Positions 28,953 to 38,078 of a stretch of DNA of 64,000 nucleotides are shown one piece after another. The translations under genes and the position numbers were made by a program. Below the pieces are notes generated by a model. The model did not search any database. It was given only the letters and a program-made list of their open reading frames with translations, and was not told where the DNA came from. This DNA comes from Thalassospira sp. HJ (GTDB lineage: Bacteria; Pseudomonadota; Alphaproteobacteria; Rhodospirillales; Thalassospiraceae), in assembly GCF_000948415.1 (NCBI RefSeq), contig NZ_JYII01000010.1, positions 248,001 through 312,000 of the forward strand. The letters are read 5' to 3'. Positions within the stretch are counted from its first letter, which is position 1. The number at the start of each line of letters is the position of its first letter.

Positions 28953-29192
28953 GGCGTCCTCCGTTGATCCTGATCCTAATGTCCGTGCAAAAGCCGATTT
29001 GGGCAAGTCACGGCTCGGTGATCGCTTGGTGAAACATCACCCTTTCCGGTTGCTTTCAGGTTTGTACGGGCGAAATTGCCGATCTGATCCTTGATCGTAC
29101 GCATGTGCCATCCTATGACAGAGAAATGGAATGCGCGGAACGGATCGTAGGGATCTGTTTTATCGCGACAAAACAACAAGTCGGGGTGCCAG

Positions 29193-30467
29193 ATGGGTGC
29201 AATGGTAGATGCGGCAAAAGCGGCAATCGACAAGGTGAATGAGCTTGGCGAGCTTAAGGGCAAGATCTTTACCGAGTTCGATTCTGAGCGGATTTTGCAA
29301 GCTGCCGCAGAGGCCGAGAAATATTGCGCGCAAAATCCCGGTGCGCCGCTGGCGGGCATGTTGGTCTCGGTCAAGGACCTCTATGACGAGGCGGGGCTTG
29401 TGACGTCTGCGGCCTCAAAACTTCTGAAGGATCGTGCGCCAGCGGAAGCCGATTGCGAATGTGTGCGCCGGATCAAGGCCGCAGGCGCCATTCCGTTTGG
29501 TCGCACCACCATGAGCGAGTTTGCCTATTCCGGTGTCGGGCTTAATCCGCATTACGGGACGCCGGGCAATATCTTTGACGCCGAAGGCATCCCGGGCGGG
29601 TCGACATCGGGCGGTGGTTTGACCGTGGCACATGGGCTTGTTGATATCGCGCTTGGTACCGATACCGGCGGATCGATCCGCATTCCATCGGCGATTAACG
29701 GGCTTTATGGCATCAAGCCAAGCCGCCTGTCGGTGCCGGGCGAGGGTGTTCATCCGCTGGCCAAAAGCTTTGACACGCCGGGGCCACTGGCAGCCGACCT
29801 TGCGACCGCGATTGCAGCGTTTGAGGTCCTGACGGGCATGATGGTCGCACCGCTTGCAAGCAGCGAAAAGTCGCTGCGCATCGGGGTTCCGGTGAATGCG
29901 TTTACTGATGGGCTGGATGATCGGGTGCAGGCCGACTTCGCGATGATTTGCGCACGTCTGAAAGATGCCGGGCATGAGCTGGTTGAGGTTGATCTGGGCT
30001 TTATTGCCAGCAATGCGATCCTAAACAAGAAGCTGGTGGCGTTTGAAGCGCACCGGATCTATGCCAAGGATTTCGATAAGCTTGAAACCATTGGTGATCC
30101 AAGGGTTCTGTCACGGATGAAGTTTGCCGAGACACTGTCGAGTGATGACGTGATTGATGCCTATGCCAAGCGAACCGATCTTGTGTCGATGTTCGGGGCA
30201 GCGATGGCCGATGTCGATGTCATGATCGCGCCGACCTTACCGATGATGCCGCCCAAGATTGCGGAGGTTGAGGCTGATTTTGACAACCTCAATGCGATGA
30301 TGTTGCGCAATACCGGCTACCTCAACCTTGTGGATGCCTGTGCGCTTTCGATGCAGGTGCCGGTGGCGGGTGAAGCCGCACCAGCCGCCCTTATGATCGG
30401 CGCGCCACATGGGCACGATCAGGCGATGCTGAAGGCGGTCCGACTGATTGATCCGCTGTTTGGCTGA
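29193..30467 (+). CDS. Amidase (amidase signature family)
   Basis: The 424-residue enzyme contains the Ser-cisSer-Lys triad region: Lys in LVSVKDLYDEAG (about 53-64), PGGSTSGGGLTVAHGLVDIALGTDTGGSIRIPSAINGLYGIKPS (about 130-173) with both Ser. It hydrolyses a small-molecule amide. It is shorter than GatA and no gatB/gatC neighbours exist, so it is not tRNA amidotransferase. A terminator follows. The substrate is unknown. Confidence 0.9.
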   Translation: MGAMVDAAKAAIDKVNELGELKGKIFTEFDSERILQAAAEAEKYCAQNPGAPLAGMLVSVKDLYDEAGLVTSAASKLLKDRAPAEADCECVRRIKAAGAIPFGRTTMSEFAYSGVGLNPHYGTPGNIFDAEGIPGGSTSGGGLTVAHGLVDIALGTDTGGSIRIPSAINGLYGIKPSRLSVPGEGVHPLAKSFDTPGPLAADLATAIAAFEVLTGMMVAPLASSEKSLRIGVPVNAFTDGLDDRVQADFAMICARLKDAGHELVEVDLGFIASNAILNKKLVAFEAHRIYAKDFDKLETIGDPRVLSRMKFAETLSSDDVIDAYAKRTDLVSMFGAAMADVDVMIAPTLPMMPPKIAEVEADFDNLNAMMLRNTGYLNLVDACALSMQVPVAGEAAPAALMIGAPHGHDQAMLKAVRLIDPLFG

Positions 30468-30486
30468 TCAGGCAAAACACACAAAG

Positions 30487-30517
30487 AAAAACGGCCCGGA
30501 GATTTCCGGGCCGTTTT
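30487..30517. terminator. Terminator between the amidase gene and dps
   Basis: The stem AAAACGGCCCGG/CCGGGCCGTTTT lies between convergent genes and has A and T runs on either side. Confidence 0.85.
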
Positions 30518-30544
30518 GCGTTGGGGACGCGATAAATCGGGTTC

Positions 30545-31015
30545 TTAGCCTTCAAGCAGGGAGCGCAGCATCCAGGCGGTTTTTTCATGGACCTGAATGC
30601 GGGCGGTCAGAAGGTCTGCGGTGGCGTCATCATCGGAGCTATCGCAAATCGGATAGAGCGAGCGCGCCGTCTTGATCACGGTTTCATGGCCTTCGACCAG
30701 CTGGGCAATCATGTCCTTGGCGGCAGGCACACCCTTTTCTTCCTTGATCGCGGTCAGTTCAGCGTAGGCCGAGAAGCTGGCCGGGGCATAAGCACCCAGC
30801 GAGCGGATGCGTTCCGCGACTTCGTCAATTGCAGTTGCCAGTTCGGTGTACTGTTCTTCGAACATGGTGTGCAGGGCCTGAAACATCGGGCCGGTGACGT
30901 TCCAGTGGAAATTGTGCGTTTTCAGATACAGGGCGTAGCTGTCAGCCAGAACGCGGCCAAGGCCGTCGGCGATTGCGGTACGGTTTGATTCATTGATGCC
31001 AATATCGATTTGCAT
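30545..31015 (-). CDS. dps: Dps-type DNA-binding ferritin
   Basis: The 156-residue four-helix protein has the ferroxidase ligands [41 protein letters not shown] (about 33-73), with His, Asp/Glu residues as in Dps. It oxidises Fe(II) with H2O2, stores iron and protects DNA. AAGGAGACAACC precedes the ATG. Its position near oxyR-regulated genes is suggestive, but no operator was identified. Confidence 0.95.
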   Translation of the reverse strand: MQIDIGINESNRTAIADGLGRVLADSYALYLKTHNFHWNVTGPMFQALHTMFEEQYTELATAIDEVAERIRSLGAYAPASFSAYAELTAIKEEKGVPAAKDMIAQLVEGHETVIKTARSLYPICDSSDDDATADLLTARIQVHEKTAWMLRSLLEG

Positions 31016-31370
31016 GGTTGTCTCCTTTCGCTGCTTTCAGTCCAGCGGGTTTGTCGTCTCTACATTTTGAAGAGAGTATGACGGATAGGTTCTAATTACA
31101 CCAATTGATTGTTTAACTGTTTGCGATAGGGCAATTCTATTACTGAAAGTAGGGATATTTCCGTGGGTCTTCGATATGGCTGAATCGGGCCGTTGGTTGG
31201 TCGTGCAAATCCTGCCCAAAAAAAGAATTTTCTAGGTTTTGGGTCGAGGTGGTATTTACCAGACTCAATGAAATCAATGGGTTGAGTTTTGGGTGCCTTG
31301 ATTGGAACACAATTCGCCCCGAAATGGCCCAATGTGACCTGTTTTCCCGCCTTGATCTGCAGGCATATTC
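31016..31370. other. Non-coding region between dps and tandem small-RNA candidates
   Basis: No open frame here has protein-family features. The stretch is moderately AT-rich and should contain the dps promoter (minus strand) and the promoter of the first small RNA, for which a block GGCATATTC-N2-AACTGTC is shared with the second copy. Confidence 0.45.
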
Positions 31371-31539
31371 ACAACTGTCAGTCGAGGACGCGGTCAGCAG
31401 TCTCTGTCCCCCCTCACGAAGCTGGCCCGATTGGTTTCAGGTTGTTCCCCCACCTGAAATACCCCGGCTGACCTGGTCTCCCCAAGACCATAATGACCCC
31501 GAATAGATTGGGGCGGGTTTTATCCCGCCCCACTTTTTT
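31371..31539 (+). ncRNA. Candidate small RNA with C-rich hairpin loops, tandem copy 1
   Basis: Three hairpins in a row are seen. TTTCAGGT/ACCTGAAA carries loop TGTTCCCCC (31435-31459). GGTC/GACC carries loop TCCCCAA (31475-31489). A strong rho-independent terminator TGGGGCGGG/CCCGCCCCA is followed by six T (31509-31539). There is no coding frame. C-rich loops before a terminator resemble the alphaproteobacterial cuckoo/CcsR small RNAs, whose loops act like anti-Shine-Dalgarno sequences. The 5' end is inferred from a block shared with copy 2 and is approximate. Confidence 0.6.
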
Positions 31540-31660
31540 GTCCGGGTGTCGGGCAATGAAACAAAGCGCATATCCGCACTGCCGCAATTGCCCCAATTTA
31601 CCCCCAAAATGGTCACCAACCCCCGTATTTTGAGCCGCAATTCAAGGGCATATTCCTAAC

Positions 31661-31837
31661 TGTCGGATACGAAAACATCGATGTCGTGCTCTCCCTCACG
31701 GCACCGAGGCCCGGAACGGACACCTTTCCTCCCCCCAGGTGTCATGCACCCCACGGGCAAGGCAGCGTATCTGACAGGTCTCCCCAAGACCATCTGTCCC
31801 CAAAGCCCGGGCGAGCTTAAAGCTCCCCGGGCTTTTA
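31661..31837 (+). ncRNA. Candidate small RNA with C-rich hairpin loops, tandem copy 2
   Basis: The layout of copy 1 is repeated. GACACCT/AGGTGTC has a loop of TTCCTCCCCCC (31719-31743). GACA-GGTC-TCCCCAA-GACC forms the second hairpin with TGTC closing outside (31777-31791). Terminator AAAGCCCGGG/CCCGGGCTTT follows (31802-31837). The TGAC-GGTCTCCCCAAGACCAT block is shared with copy 1 while surrounding stems differ in sequence but still pair. It is upstream of, and converges on, the cyclase gene encoded on the other strand. Confidence 0.6.
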
Positions 31838-31867
31838 ATTTGTCTGGATGGCTGGTTTCAGGACCGT

Positions 31868-33256
31868 TTAGCCGCGTGCTGTGATATCGCTGTCAGCGTC
31901 TTTGAGCGGTGCTGTATCAGCGGTCTTGAGCGGGGAAAGGGCAAAGATCCGGGTTGGCTGTTCCCGGCCGCGCACCGTGACATCACCGCATGGTGTCCAT
32001 GCCGGGATGTCGTCATGGTTGCCGCATGCGGTGACGGTATCCTCGGTCGCGAGGATATAGGTGCCAAATTCCTTGTTCAGGGCTTCGAGCCGGGAGGCGA
32101 TATTGACGTTATCGCCATGCACAGTGAAGGTCAGGCGGCTTTCGGAGCCGACCGCGCCAACAACAATTTCGCCGGTATTGATGCCGCAGCGGGTTTTAAG
32201 CTGCCCGCCATGACAATAGATGCGCCGATTGGCGAGGTCCTGAATAGCCAGGGCCGTGCGCACGGCATTGAGCGCATGGTCGCTATCGGGGGTGACGGCG
32301 TTAAAGGTGATCAGCATCGCATCACCTTCAAACTGGGTAATCACGCCGCCAAAATGCGAGATCACCGCGCTGGTCTCGGTGAAATACTCATTGAGCATGG
32401 TTGAGAGTTCTTTGGGTGACAGTTTCTCCGAGACGGTTGAAAAGCCTTCGATGTCGGTAAACATCACGGTCGCGTTCACGGCGTCCCCATCGCCCGGACG
32501 AATTTGTTGTTCGGCATGGGTGATGCGATCGGCAATTTCGGGCGAGACAAAGCGCGACAGATCGCGGGCGGCGATTTCATCGGTCACGGCGCGCACAAAG
32601 GACCGTTTGGCACGCAGCACGGCAACCGTCAGCACGGCTGTGACCAGAACGATGGCGATGATCTTGTCGACTTCGGCCCCGATCAGAATCGAGTTCGAGG
32701 TCAGATAGGTCACATAATCGCGTGTGATCATGCTTTTGCCGCCTTCCGACCAGATGACATAACCGGTCAGGATGATCCAGCCAGCCGCCGCCGTGCCGCC
32801 GGCGATCAGGATATAGCGTGGGTCAAAACGCAGGCTGCGCAGGGCAATGAAGATAAAGACATAAAGCACCGTCGGCGCTTTGAGATAGAAGCTGGCCGGT
32901 TGCATGTACTGGATGTGGAAGCTCCAGATCAGGACCATCAGAAGCCCGATATCGGCAATCACCGACAGGGTCAGAAACCAGGTCGAGAGCTTGTTACGAT
33001 AGGTCAGGTAAAGCCGTTCGAGTGTGAATAGGTAATAAAGCCCCAAGGCCCAGGGCACGGGGTGGATGCCATCAGACATCGCGGTCTTGGGGGAAATGGC
33101 ATAGAGGCTGGCAAAGATTGTCACCAGCAACAGCTGGACCCAGCCGATCAGCTTTTCGCTTTCATATTGCTGCTTTTCAATCGCGCTTTGTACACGTTCT
33201 GGCAGATGGCTATTGGCGTTCTTGCCAAACAGGAAGGCACCAAGTGTGCTTTTCAT
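31868..33256 (-). CDS. Membrane adenylate/guanylate cyclase
   Basis: From the ATG at 33256 (462 residues) the protein has six N-terminal membrane segments (about 30-240) and then a class III cyclase domain (about 265-440). Visible are the metal-binding VMFTDIEGFSTVSEKL, QFEGDAMLITFNAV and VHGDNVNIASRLEAL with the Asn/Arg that stabilise the transition state. It should make cAMP or cGMP in response to a membrane signal. Upstream in-frame starts at 33328 and 33370 exist but lack ribosome sites, so the start is uncertain. Small-RNA candidates flank it on both sides. Confidence 0.88.
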   Translation of the reverse strand: MKSTLGAFLFGKNANSHLPERVQSAIEKQQYESEKLIGWVQLLLVTIFASLYAISPKTAMSDGIHPVPWALGLYYLFTLERLYLTYRNKLSTWFLTLSVIADIGLLMVLIWSFHIQYMQPASFYLKAPTVLYVFIFIALRSLRFDPRYILIAGGTAAAGWIILTGYVIWSEGGKSMITRDYVTYLTSNSILIGAEVDKIIAIVLVTAVLTVAVLRAKRSFVRAVTDEIAARDLSRFVSPEIADRITHAEQQIRPGDGDAVNATVMFTDIEGFSTVSEKLSPKELSTMLNEYFTETSAVISHFGGVITQFEGDAMLITFNAVTPDSDHALNAVRTALAIQDLANRRIYCHGGQLKTRCGINTGEIVVGAVGSESRLTFTVHGDNVNIASRLEALNKEFGTYILATEDTVTACGNHDDIPAWTPCGDVTVRGREQPTRIFALSPLKTADTAPLKDADSDITARG

Positions 33257-33420
33257 GCGGTCGATGTCCCGGTCATGCGAAGGGGTGTCTTTGATCGACA
33301 CGATATGGTGTCCCCATAGTGAAACCATGGGCGGCACTTGCCAAGTCGCGATGCGATGACGGCTGATCACAGCTGCGTGCGGCAGGGCGGGATGGGGCGG
33401 GTAAGGGAAGGCGATAAAGC

Positions 33421-33550
33421 AAAAAAAAGCCGGGCATCAATGTGCCCGGCAAGTTTATCAGGGAGGCTTCACGTCTGGGAGACGTAGGACCCTTCTCAGG
33501 GCCCTGGGTAAGCCGGACAGGGCGTCCGGCTAAAGACCGACATAATCGGT
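33421..33550 (-). ncRNA. Candidate small RNA with C-rich loop, minus-strand copy B
   Basis: Read on the minus strand: hairpins ACCGA/TCGGT and AGCCGGAC/GTCCGGCT (loop GCCCT), then CGTC-TCCCA-GACG (33472-33484), a single-stranded CCTCCC stretch and the terminator GCCGGGC/GCCCGGC followed by eight T (33421-33450). The last 64 bases are identical to the copy at 33792-33855. The GTC-TCCC-A-GAC hairpin is the same type as in the plus-strand pair at 31371-31837. The 5' end is approximate. Confidence 0.6.
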
Positions 33551-33791
33551 CAGGGAGAAAACTCTTTACCGCGGTGCGACGTTTGCCGCTGCGGTTCGAG
33601 AGGGAAGATAGCGTTTTTGACGATAATGACCACTGCCAAATTGCTTTTTCAGCCATGCATTTTCTGCATAAATCTTCAGGAAGCAGAAATATCGGTATAA
33701 GTATTTGATATTAAATAAAAATATATGCGGTATCGAGGCCGTTTCCCGGCTGGATCACTGTTTGGCGGGTGAATTCATTGTGCTGGAGCAC

Positions 33792-33900
33792 AAAAAAAAG
33801 CCGGGCATCAATGTGCCCGGCAAGTTTATCAGGGAGGCTTCACGTCTGGGAGACGCAGGGAATCTAGGGAAGATTCCCGTGCCGGATATCGTTCCGGCGG
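33792..33900 (-). ncRNA. Candidate small RNA with C-rich loop, minus-strand copy A
   Basis: On the minus strand: GCCGGA/TCCGGC, GGGAATCT/AGATTCCC with loop TCCCT (33858-33878), CGTC-TCCCA-GACG (33843-33855), CCTCCC and the terminator with eight T (33792-33821). It shares 64 identical 3' bases with copy B 371 bases away, while its 5' hairpins differ. This tandem, terminator-bearing layout with no coding frame is best explained as a duplicated small RNA gene. Confidence 0.6.
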
Positions 33901-34298
33901 ACGAAACGTCCAAATTCAGGAAGTCGGAGCGATCACGCTTTGTGCGGTTGCTCACAACTTATGATGTGAATATAGGTGAGATCTGAGTGGATTAAAAATT
34001 GAATAACTACAAAGCAACCATGCGCTAGACGCATGACAATAAAATGTCAGCAATTTTAAGACATTATGGCACGGTTATTTGAGAACACGCTGTGATGCGC
34101 CTAACAGGCGGCCCGATTTTGCCCCTGAGGGTTGAAATTTCGAGCCGGGGTCACAGCCGGATTATGCGCGACTCATGGTCGGATCCGCGCGGGGTGGGGG
34201 CGGGACTCTGGGCGTGGATAGATTGGGATGCCTCATACGCAAACAGCCCGGCTTGGCCGGGCTGTCGAAGATCTTTTATTGCCGTGGTTTGCTGACGC
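33901..34298. other. Non-coding region upstream of the minus-strand small RNAs
   Basis: It is AT-rich from about 33960 to 34080, where the promoter for the minus-strand small RNA pair is expected. The end near 34243 carries the terminator of the LysR gene. No convincing coding frame was found. Confidence 0.45.
34243..34265 (-). terminator. Terminator of the LysR-family gene
   Basis: ACAGCCCGG/CCGGGCTGT with a 5-base loop lies 34 bases after the stop codon; the T run is short. Confidence 0.65.
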
Positions 34299-35225
34299 CT
34301 ATTTGTCGGTGGTTGCGCTGGCGGCGGCTGCGGCCTTTGCCTTTACCTTGGAGATTTCTTCGATCAGGAAGTCGCGGAAGACCGCGATGCGTTTGGAATG
34401 ACGCAGTTCTTCCGGATAGACGAAATAGGCATCGAAGCTTGGCCCTTCGAGTTCCGGCAGAATGCGGACCAGATTGCTGTTGGACGGCAACAGGTAATCA
34501 GGCAGGGCCGAGATCCCCAGACCGGATTCGGTGGCGCGGAAGATGCCATAGATATTATTGAGCTTCAGAATCGGGCGCATGTCCGGCTTGTATTGCTGGG
34601 CGGTGGCCATCATCCAGTTGACGTTCGACACCGGCGGACGCGCATCCGCACCATAGATGATCAGACGGTGATCCTTGAGCTCTTCGGGTGTTTTGGGCAT
34701 GCCGTGCTGCTTGATATATTCCGGCGATGCAAACACGTGATAGCGCAGCGTCATCAATTGACGCTGGACAAGGTCGGCCTGACGCGGTGGCTGCATGCGG
34801 ATGGCAACATCGGCCTCACGCATGGCGAGGTCGAGTTCCTCGTCATTGAGCACCAGCGAGAGTTCGATTTCCGGATAGCGTTCAAGGAACTCGTTGATCC
34901 GCGGGGTCAGCCAGGTCGAGCCAAAGGCCACGGTTGTCGTGACCTTGAGCGGGCCGCTCGGGCGTTCCTTTGATTCGCGAATGCGGGCTTCGGCCATGGA
35001 CAGCTTGGCGAAGACATCATGGGCAGTGCGATAGAGCAATTCGCCCTGTTCGGTCAGGATCAGGCCACGCGCATGGCGATGGAAAAGCGGGACTTTCACG
35101 CTTTCTTCAAGAGCGCTGATCTGTCGGCTGACGGCCGACTGGCTCAGATTAAGGTTTTCCCCTGCGTGGGTGAAGCTCCCGGCTTCGGCAACAGCGTGAA
35201 AAACACGCAGCTTGTCCCAGTCCAT
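34299..35225 (-). CDS. LysR family transcriptional regulator
   Basis: The start at 35225 (MDWDKLRVFHAVAEAGSFTHAGENLNLSQSAVSRQISALEESVKVPLFHRHARG) follows GGAGCAGGTCT. The 308-residue protein has the LysR winged helix-turn-helix and a periplasmic-binding-like effector domain (about 90-295), then an Ala/Lys-rich tail. It lies directly downstream of trxB on the same strand, an arrangement common in Rhodospirillales. Target genes and effector are not identifiable. Confidence 0.9.
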   Translation of the reverse strand: MDWDKLRVFHAVAEAGSFTHAGENLNLSQSAVSRQISALEESVKVPLFHRHARGLILTEQGELLYRTAHDVFAKLSMAEARIRESKERPSGPLKVTTTVAFGSTWLTPRINEFLERYPEIELSLVLNDEELDLAMREADVAIRMQPPRQADLVQRQLMTLRYHVFASPEYIKQHGMPKTPEELKDHRLIIYGADARPPVSNVNWMMATAQQYKPDMRPILKLNNIYGIFRATESGLGISALPDYLLPSNSNLVRILPELEGPSFDAYFVYPEELRHSKRIAVFRDFLIEEISKVKAKAAAAASATTDK

Positions 35226-35482
35226 AGACCTGCTCCTAGATGTCACCAGCGCACGGTCGATGCGCCAGACCCCTGATAATTGTTCTCTTCTTTTATGGCC
35301 AATTTGGTTTCCACACTATTAAGTGCGTCACAGGCTTTGACCAAGTACATGATTATTCAATCAATATGAGGCCTGTGACGTTTTCTGCAAGAAGACATTT
35401 TCCGGCAAACACCATGGGGTGTTGCGATTTTCGGTCCAATGTCAGGCAATTGGCGGGATCGCGGCAGGTTGGAGTCATTAAA

Positions 35483-35509
35483 AAAGGGGACGCAATAAGC
35501 GTCCCCTTT
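35483..35509 (-). terminator. Rho-independent terminator of trxB
   Basis: AAAGGGGACGC/GCGTCCCCTTT is followed on the minus strand by a run of T, about 45 bases after the stop. Confidence 0.85.
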
Positions 35510-35556
35510 GCTGTTTACATCGTGCAGATCGGGCCGCAGAGGCCCGCGCACGAAAA

Positions 35557-36507
35557 TCAGCCTTCGTGTTCGGCGATGAATTTTTCGGCTTCAAGGGCGG
35601 CCATGCAGCCCATGCCAGCGGCGGTCACCGCCTGACGGTAGACTTTGTCGGTCACGTCGCCTGCGGCAAAGACGCCCTCAACATTAGTCACCGTGCTGCC
35701 CGGTTTGACCAAGACATAGTTTTCGTCATCCATGTCGACCTGACCTTTGAAGACGGCCGTTGCCGGGTCATGACCGATGGCGACAAAGAACCCGTCCGCC
35801 GGGATGTCGGTGACGGCATCGGTTTTGACGTTACGCACACGGACGGCTTCGACACCATCCATCGGGCCATCACCACCGAGAATGTCTTCAACAACGCTGT
35901 CCCAGACCACGTCGATCTTTTCATGCTTGAGCAGGCGTTCCTGCAGCATCTTTTCCGCACGCAGTTCATCGCGGCGGTGGATCAGGGTGACCTTGGAGCA
36001 GATACCGGCAAGGTAAAGTGCTTCTTCAACGGCGGTGTTGCCGCCACCAACAACCGTGACCGGCTTGTTGCGATAGAAGAAACCGTCGCAGGTTGCGCAG
36101 GCCGAAACGCCGCGGCCATTAAACTTCTCTTCGCCCGGCAGGCCCAGCCAGCGCGCCTGTGCACCGGTCGAGATGATGACGGTTTCAGCAATATAGGTAT
36201 CGCCGGAGTCGCCTTTGCAGACGAACGGACGTTTGGAGAAGTCGACCTCGGTGATCAGGTCATGGACCATCTTGGTGCCGACATGTTCGGCCTGGCCCTT
36301 CATCTGTTCCATGAGCCACGGGCCCTGGATGACATCGGCAAAGCCCGGATAGTTTTCGACATCGGTGGTGATCGTCAGCTGACCGCCCGGCTGAAGGCCC
36401 ATGACCATCATGGGTTCAAGGTTGGCGCGCGCAGCATAGATCGCAGCAGTGTATCCGGCAGGGCCGGAGCCGATGATGAGGACTTTGGTTTTATGTTCCT
36501 GGGCCAT
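35557..36507 (-). CDS. trxB: Thioredoxin-disulfide reductase
   Basis: The start at 36507 (MAQEHKTKVLIIGSGPAGYTAAIYAARANLEPMMVMG) gives 316 residues, the normal length. FAD motif GSGPAG, the redox-active SACATCDGFF (about 136-145), NADPH motif VVGGGNTAVEEALYLAG and the C-terminal GVFAAGDVTD are intact. It reduces thioredoxin with NADPH. A longer upstream frame adds 75 residues of non-family sequence and is rejected. Confidence 0.96.
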   Translation of the reverse strand: MAQEHKTKVLIIGSGPAGYTAAIYAARANLEPMMVMGLQPGGQLTITTDVENYPGFADVIQGPWLMEQMKGQAEHVGTKMVHDLITEVDFSKRPFVCKGDSGDTYIAETVIISTGAQARWLGLPGEEKFNGRGVSACATCDGFFYRNKPVTVVGGGNTAVEEALYLAGICSKVTLIHRRDELRAEKMLQERLLKHEKIDVVWDSVVEDILGGDGPMDGVEAVRVRNVKTDAVTDIPADGFFVAIGHDPATAVFKGQVDMDDENYVLVKPGSTVTNVEGVFAAGDVTDKVYRQAVTAAGMGCMAALEAEKFIAEHEG

Positions 36508-36830
36508 GGTCTTTGTAATTGTCCGAGATGAGTAAAAACTGACGTCGAACATATGAGGAGACCGTGCAAGACGCAACCGCCAGAGGAAAAGTTTGCAGCA
36601 CTCGGGAGCGGTTTTGGGCAGGCGGAAAATTTTAGAATGATGGATGCAGTGGGATCGGTCACGCGAATGCGCCACGGATGGCCGCCAGAAACCGGATTTT
36701 GCAGCATTTTCAGTTACGGCAACCAAGCACAAGATTGCATTCTTGCCTCGATTATATTATTGCCTGCAACTTGCCTCGCTGTAATATTGTTTCAATCGAG
36801 GTAACTTTCGCGCACAGAATCGAGGAATAA
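36508..36830. other. Divergent promoter region between trxB and the Lrp-type gene
   Basis: About 320 bases without a gene. The part next to the Lrp-type gene is AT-rich with ATTATATTATTGCCTGCAA-type sequence; Lrp-like autoregulation is possible, but no site was identified. Confidence 0.45.
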
Positions 36831-37316
36831 ATGCAACGGGTCAAACTCGACAAGATCGACCGCAGAATTTTGCGCGATCTGCAGGAAGATGGCCGTATGA
36901 CCAATGTGGAACTTGCACGCCGTGCAGGTATTTCGGCTCCTCCCTGTTTGCGTCGTGTGCGCGCACTCGAAGAAACCGGATTCATTCAGGGCTATCACGC
37001 CGAAGTCGATGCACAGGCACTTGGCTATAACGTCACCGTGTTTGCGATGGTCGGTCTGGCAAGCCAAGCCGAACACGATTTGCGTGCTTTTGAAGCCCGT
37101 GCGGCCAGCTGGCCCGAGGTCCGCGAATGCCACATGGTGGCGGGCGAGATGGACTTCCTGCTTAAGATCGTGTCGCACAGCTGGGATGAGTATCAGAAAT
37201 TCCTGACCACCGAGCTGACGGTTGCCGAAAACGTCAATCACGTCAAATCGGCCCTTTCGATTCGCACGGCCAAGAACATGCCGGGCGTTCCGATTGATAT
37301 CGAGGTCGAGGACTGA
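36831..37316 (+). CDS. Lrp/AsnC family transcriptional regulator
   Basis: The 161-residue protein has the AsnC-type helix-turn-helix (LDKIDRRILRDLQEDGRMTNVELARRAGISAPPCLRRVRALEETGFI, about 6-52) and the RAM/AsnC effector domain with GEMDFLLKIVSHSWDEYQKFL. It resembles Lrp, the leucine-responsive global regulator, although the effector cannot be assigned. It is monocistronic with its own terminator. Confidence 0.92.
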   Translation: MQRVKLDKIDRRILRDLQEDGRMTNVELARRAGISAPPCLRRVRALEETGFIQGYHAEVDAQALGYNVTVFAMVGLASQAEHDLRAFEARAASWPEVRECHMVAGEMDFLLKIVSHSWDEYQKFLTTELTVAENVNHVKSALSIRTAKNMPGVPIDIEVED

Positions 37317-37359
37317 TTACAGGCCGTTGACCCGAGACTGACATTCCCAAGAAGACCAG

Positions 37360-37390
37360 AAACCGGCGCAAAACTGCGCCGGTTTATTTG
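37360..37390 (+). terminator. Rho-independent terminator of the Lrp-type gene
   Basis: AAACCGGCGCA/TGCGCCGGTTT with a 4-base loop is followed by ATTTG. Confidence 0.8.
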
Positions 37391-37683
37391 ATTCTCGACC
37401 CTTGCAAGGGCAAGGGCACGCTATCACCTGCATGAAACCTATACGTGTTGTCATGGGCTATCGATCTGGACAATGGTGCCATGCACTGGTCAATAAATGT
37501 GATCCGGATCGCGATCTGTTCGTAAAAATATCAAGAAAAACAGCAATTTATCGCCTTGCCGCGATCAGGTGTATTGATTGCCCGTTATTAAATGTATGGA
37601 TGAAAGTTCTTGTCAGTGACGGGGGAAGGGCATAAATACAAGATACCTATACTAATGGGGTATAAATTATATAGGGATAGTAA
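37391..37683. promoter_or_regulatory. Leader region of the chemoreceptor operon with TATAC-N7-GTATA motif
   Basis: Close to the downstream gene lies CTATACTAATGGGGTATAA followed by ATTATATAGGG, which matches the motif before the PAS protein gene near 1730. The rest of this stretch has no convincing gene; frames are short and lack ribosome sites. Confidence 0.35.
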
Positions 37684-38061
37684 TTGGAAGCACTTCAAAA
37701 AACTCCGGAAGCCACTCGAATTCTGTCAATCGATGATGACGGTTGGCGCGGGATCGTACCGACCATGCTGTTTGCGTTTATCGGTGTGATGTTGCTGGTG
37801 GTTCTGTCCTATCGGCCGTCCGATGCGATGGCCGGTGTCGGGATGGTGTTTCCTTTTGATATGAGCGAACAGGAAATCCTTGAACGGGTGGGGGCTTCCG
37901 GTGGTCGCGTTGCGAGATTTGGGGGCTTTGGGCATATGGCGGTCGTTGTGCGTGACGATGGTGCTTTGCCAGAGGCCGGGGATTTCGGCGCATTGTTTAC
38001 CCTGTCTCCGCTAATTGCATCGGCCTGTTTTGATGCTGACGCACCGAAAAACGCCTTCTGA
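37684..38061 (+). CDS. Small membrane protein of unknown function
   Basis: The 125-residue frame starts with TTG and has one clear membrane segment ([20 protein letters not shown], about 24-43). The following soluble part resembles no family I know; [36 protein letters not shown] suggests a small alpha/beta fold. Its stop is 17 bases before the chemoreceptor start, so it is probably cotranscribed and may act with it. The start codon is uncertain. Confidence 0.55.
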   Translation: MEALQKTPEATRILSIDDDGWRGIVPTMLFAFIGVMLLVVLSYRPSDAMAGVGMVFPFDMSEQEILERVGASGGRVARFGGFGHMAVVVRDDGALPEAGDFGALFTLSPLIASACFDADAPKNAF

Positions 38062-38078
38062 TACTTGGGTTTAAGCCA

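Noticed and set aside
29193..30467. GatA subunit of Glu-tRNA amidotransferase
   Set aside because: The protein is shorter than GatA and no gatB or gatC gene is adjacent; a general amidase is the safer call.
33421..33855. CRISPR-like repeat pair (64 identical bases)
   Set aside because: Only two copies, far apart, each ending in a transcription terminator, with no cas genes; better explained as duplicated small RNAs.
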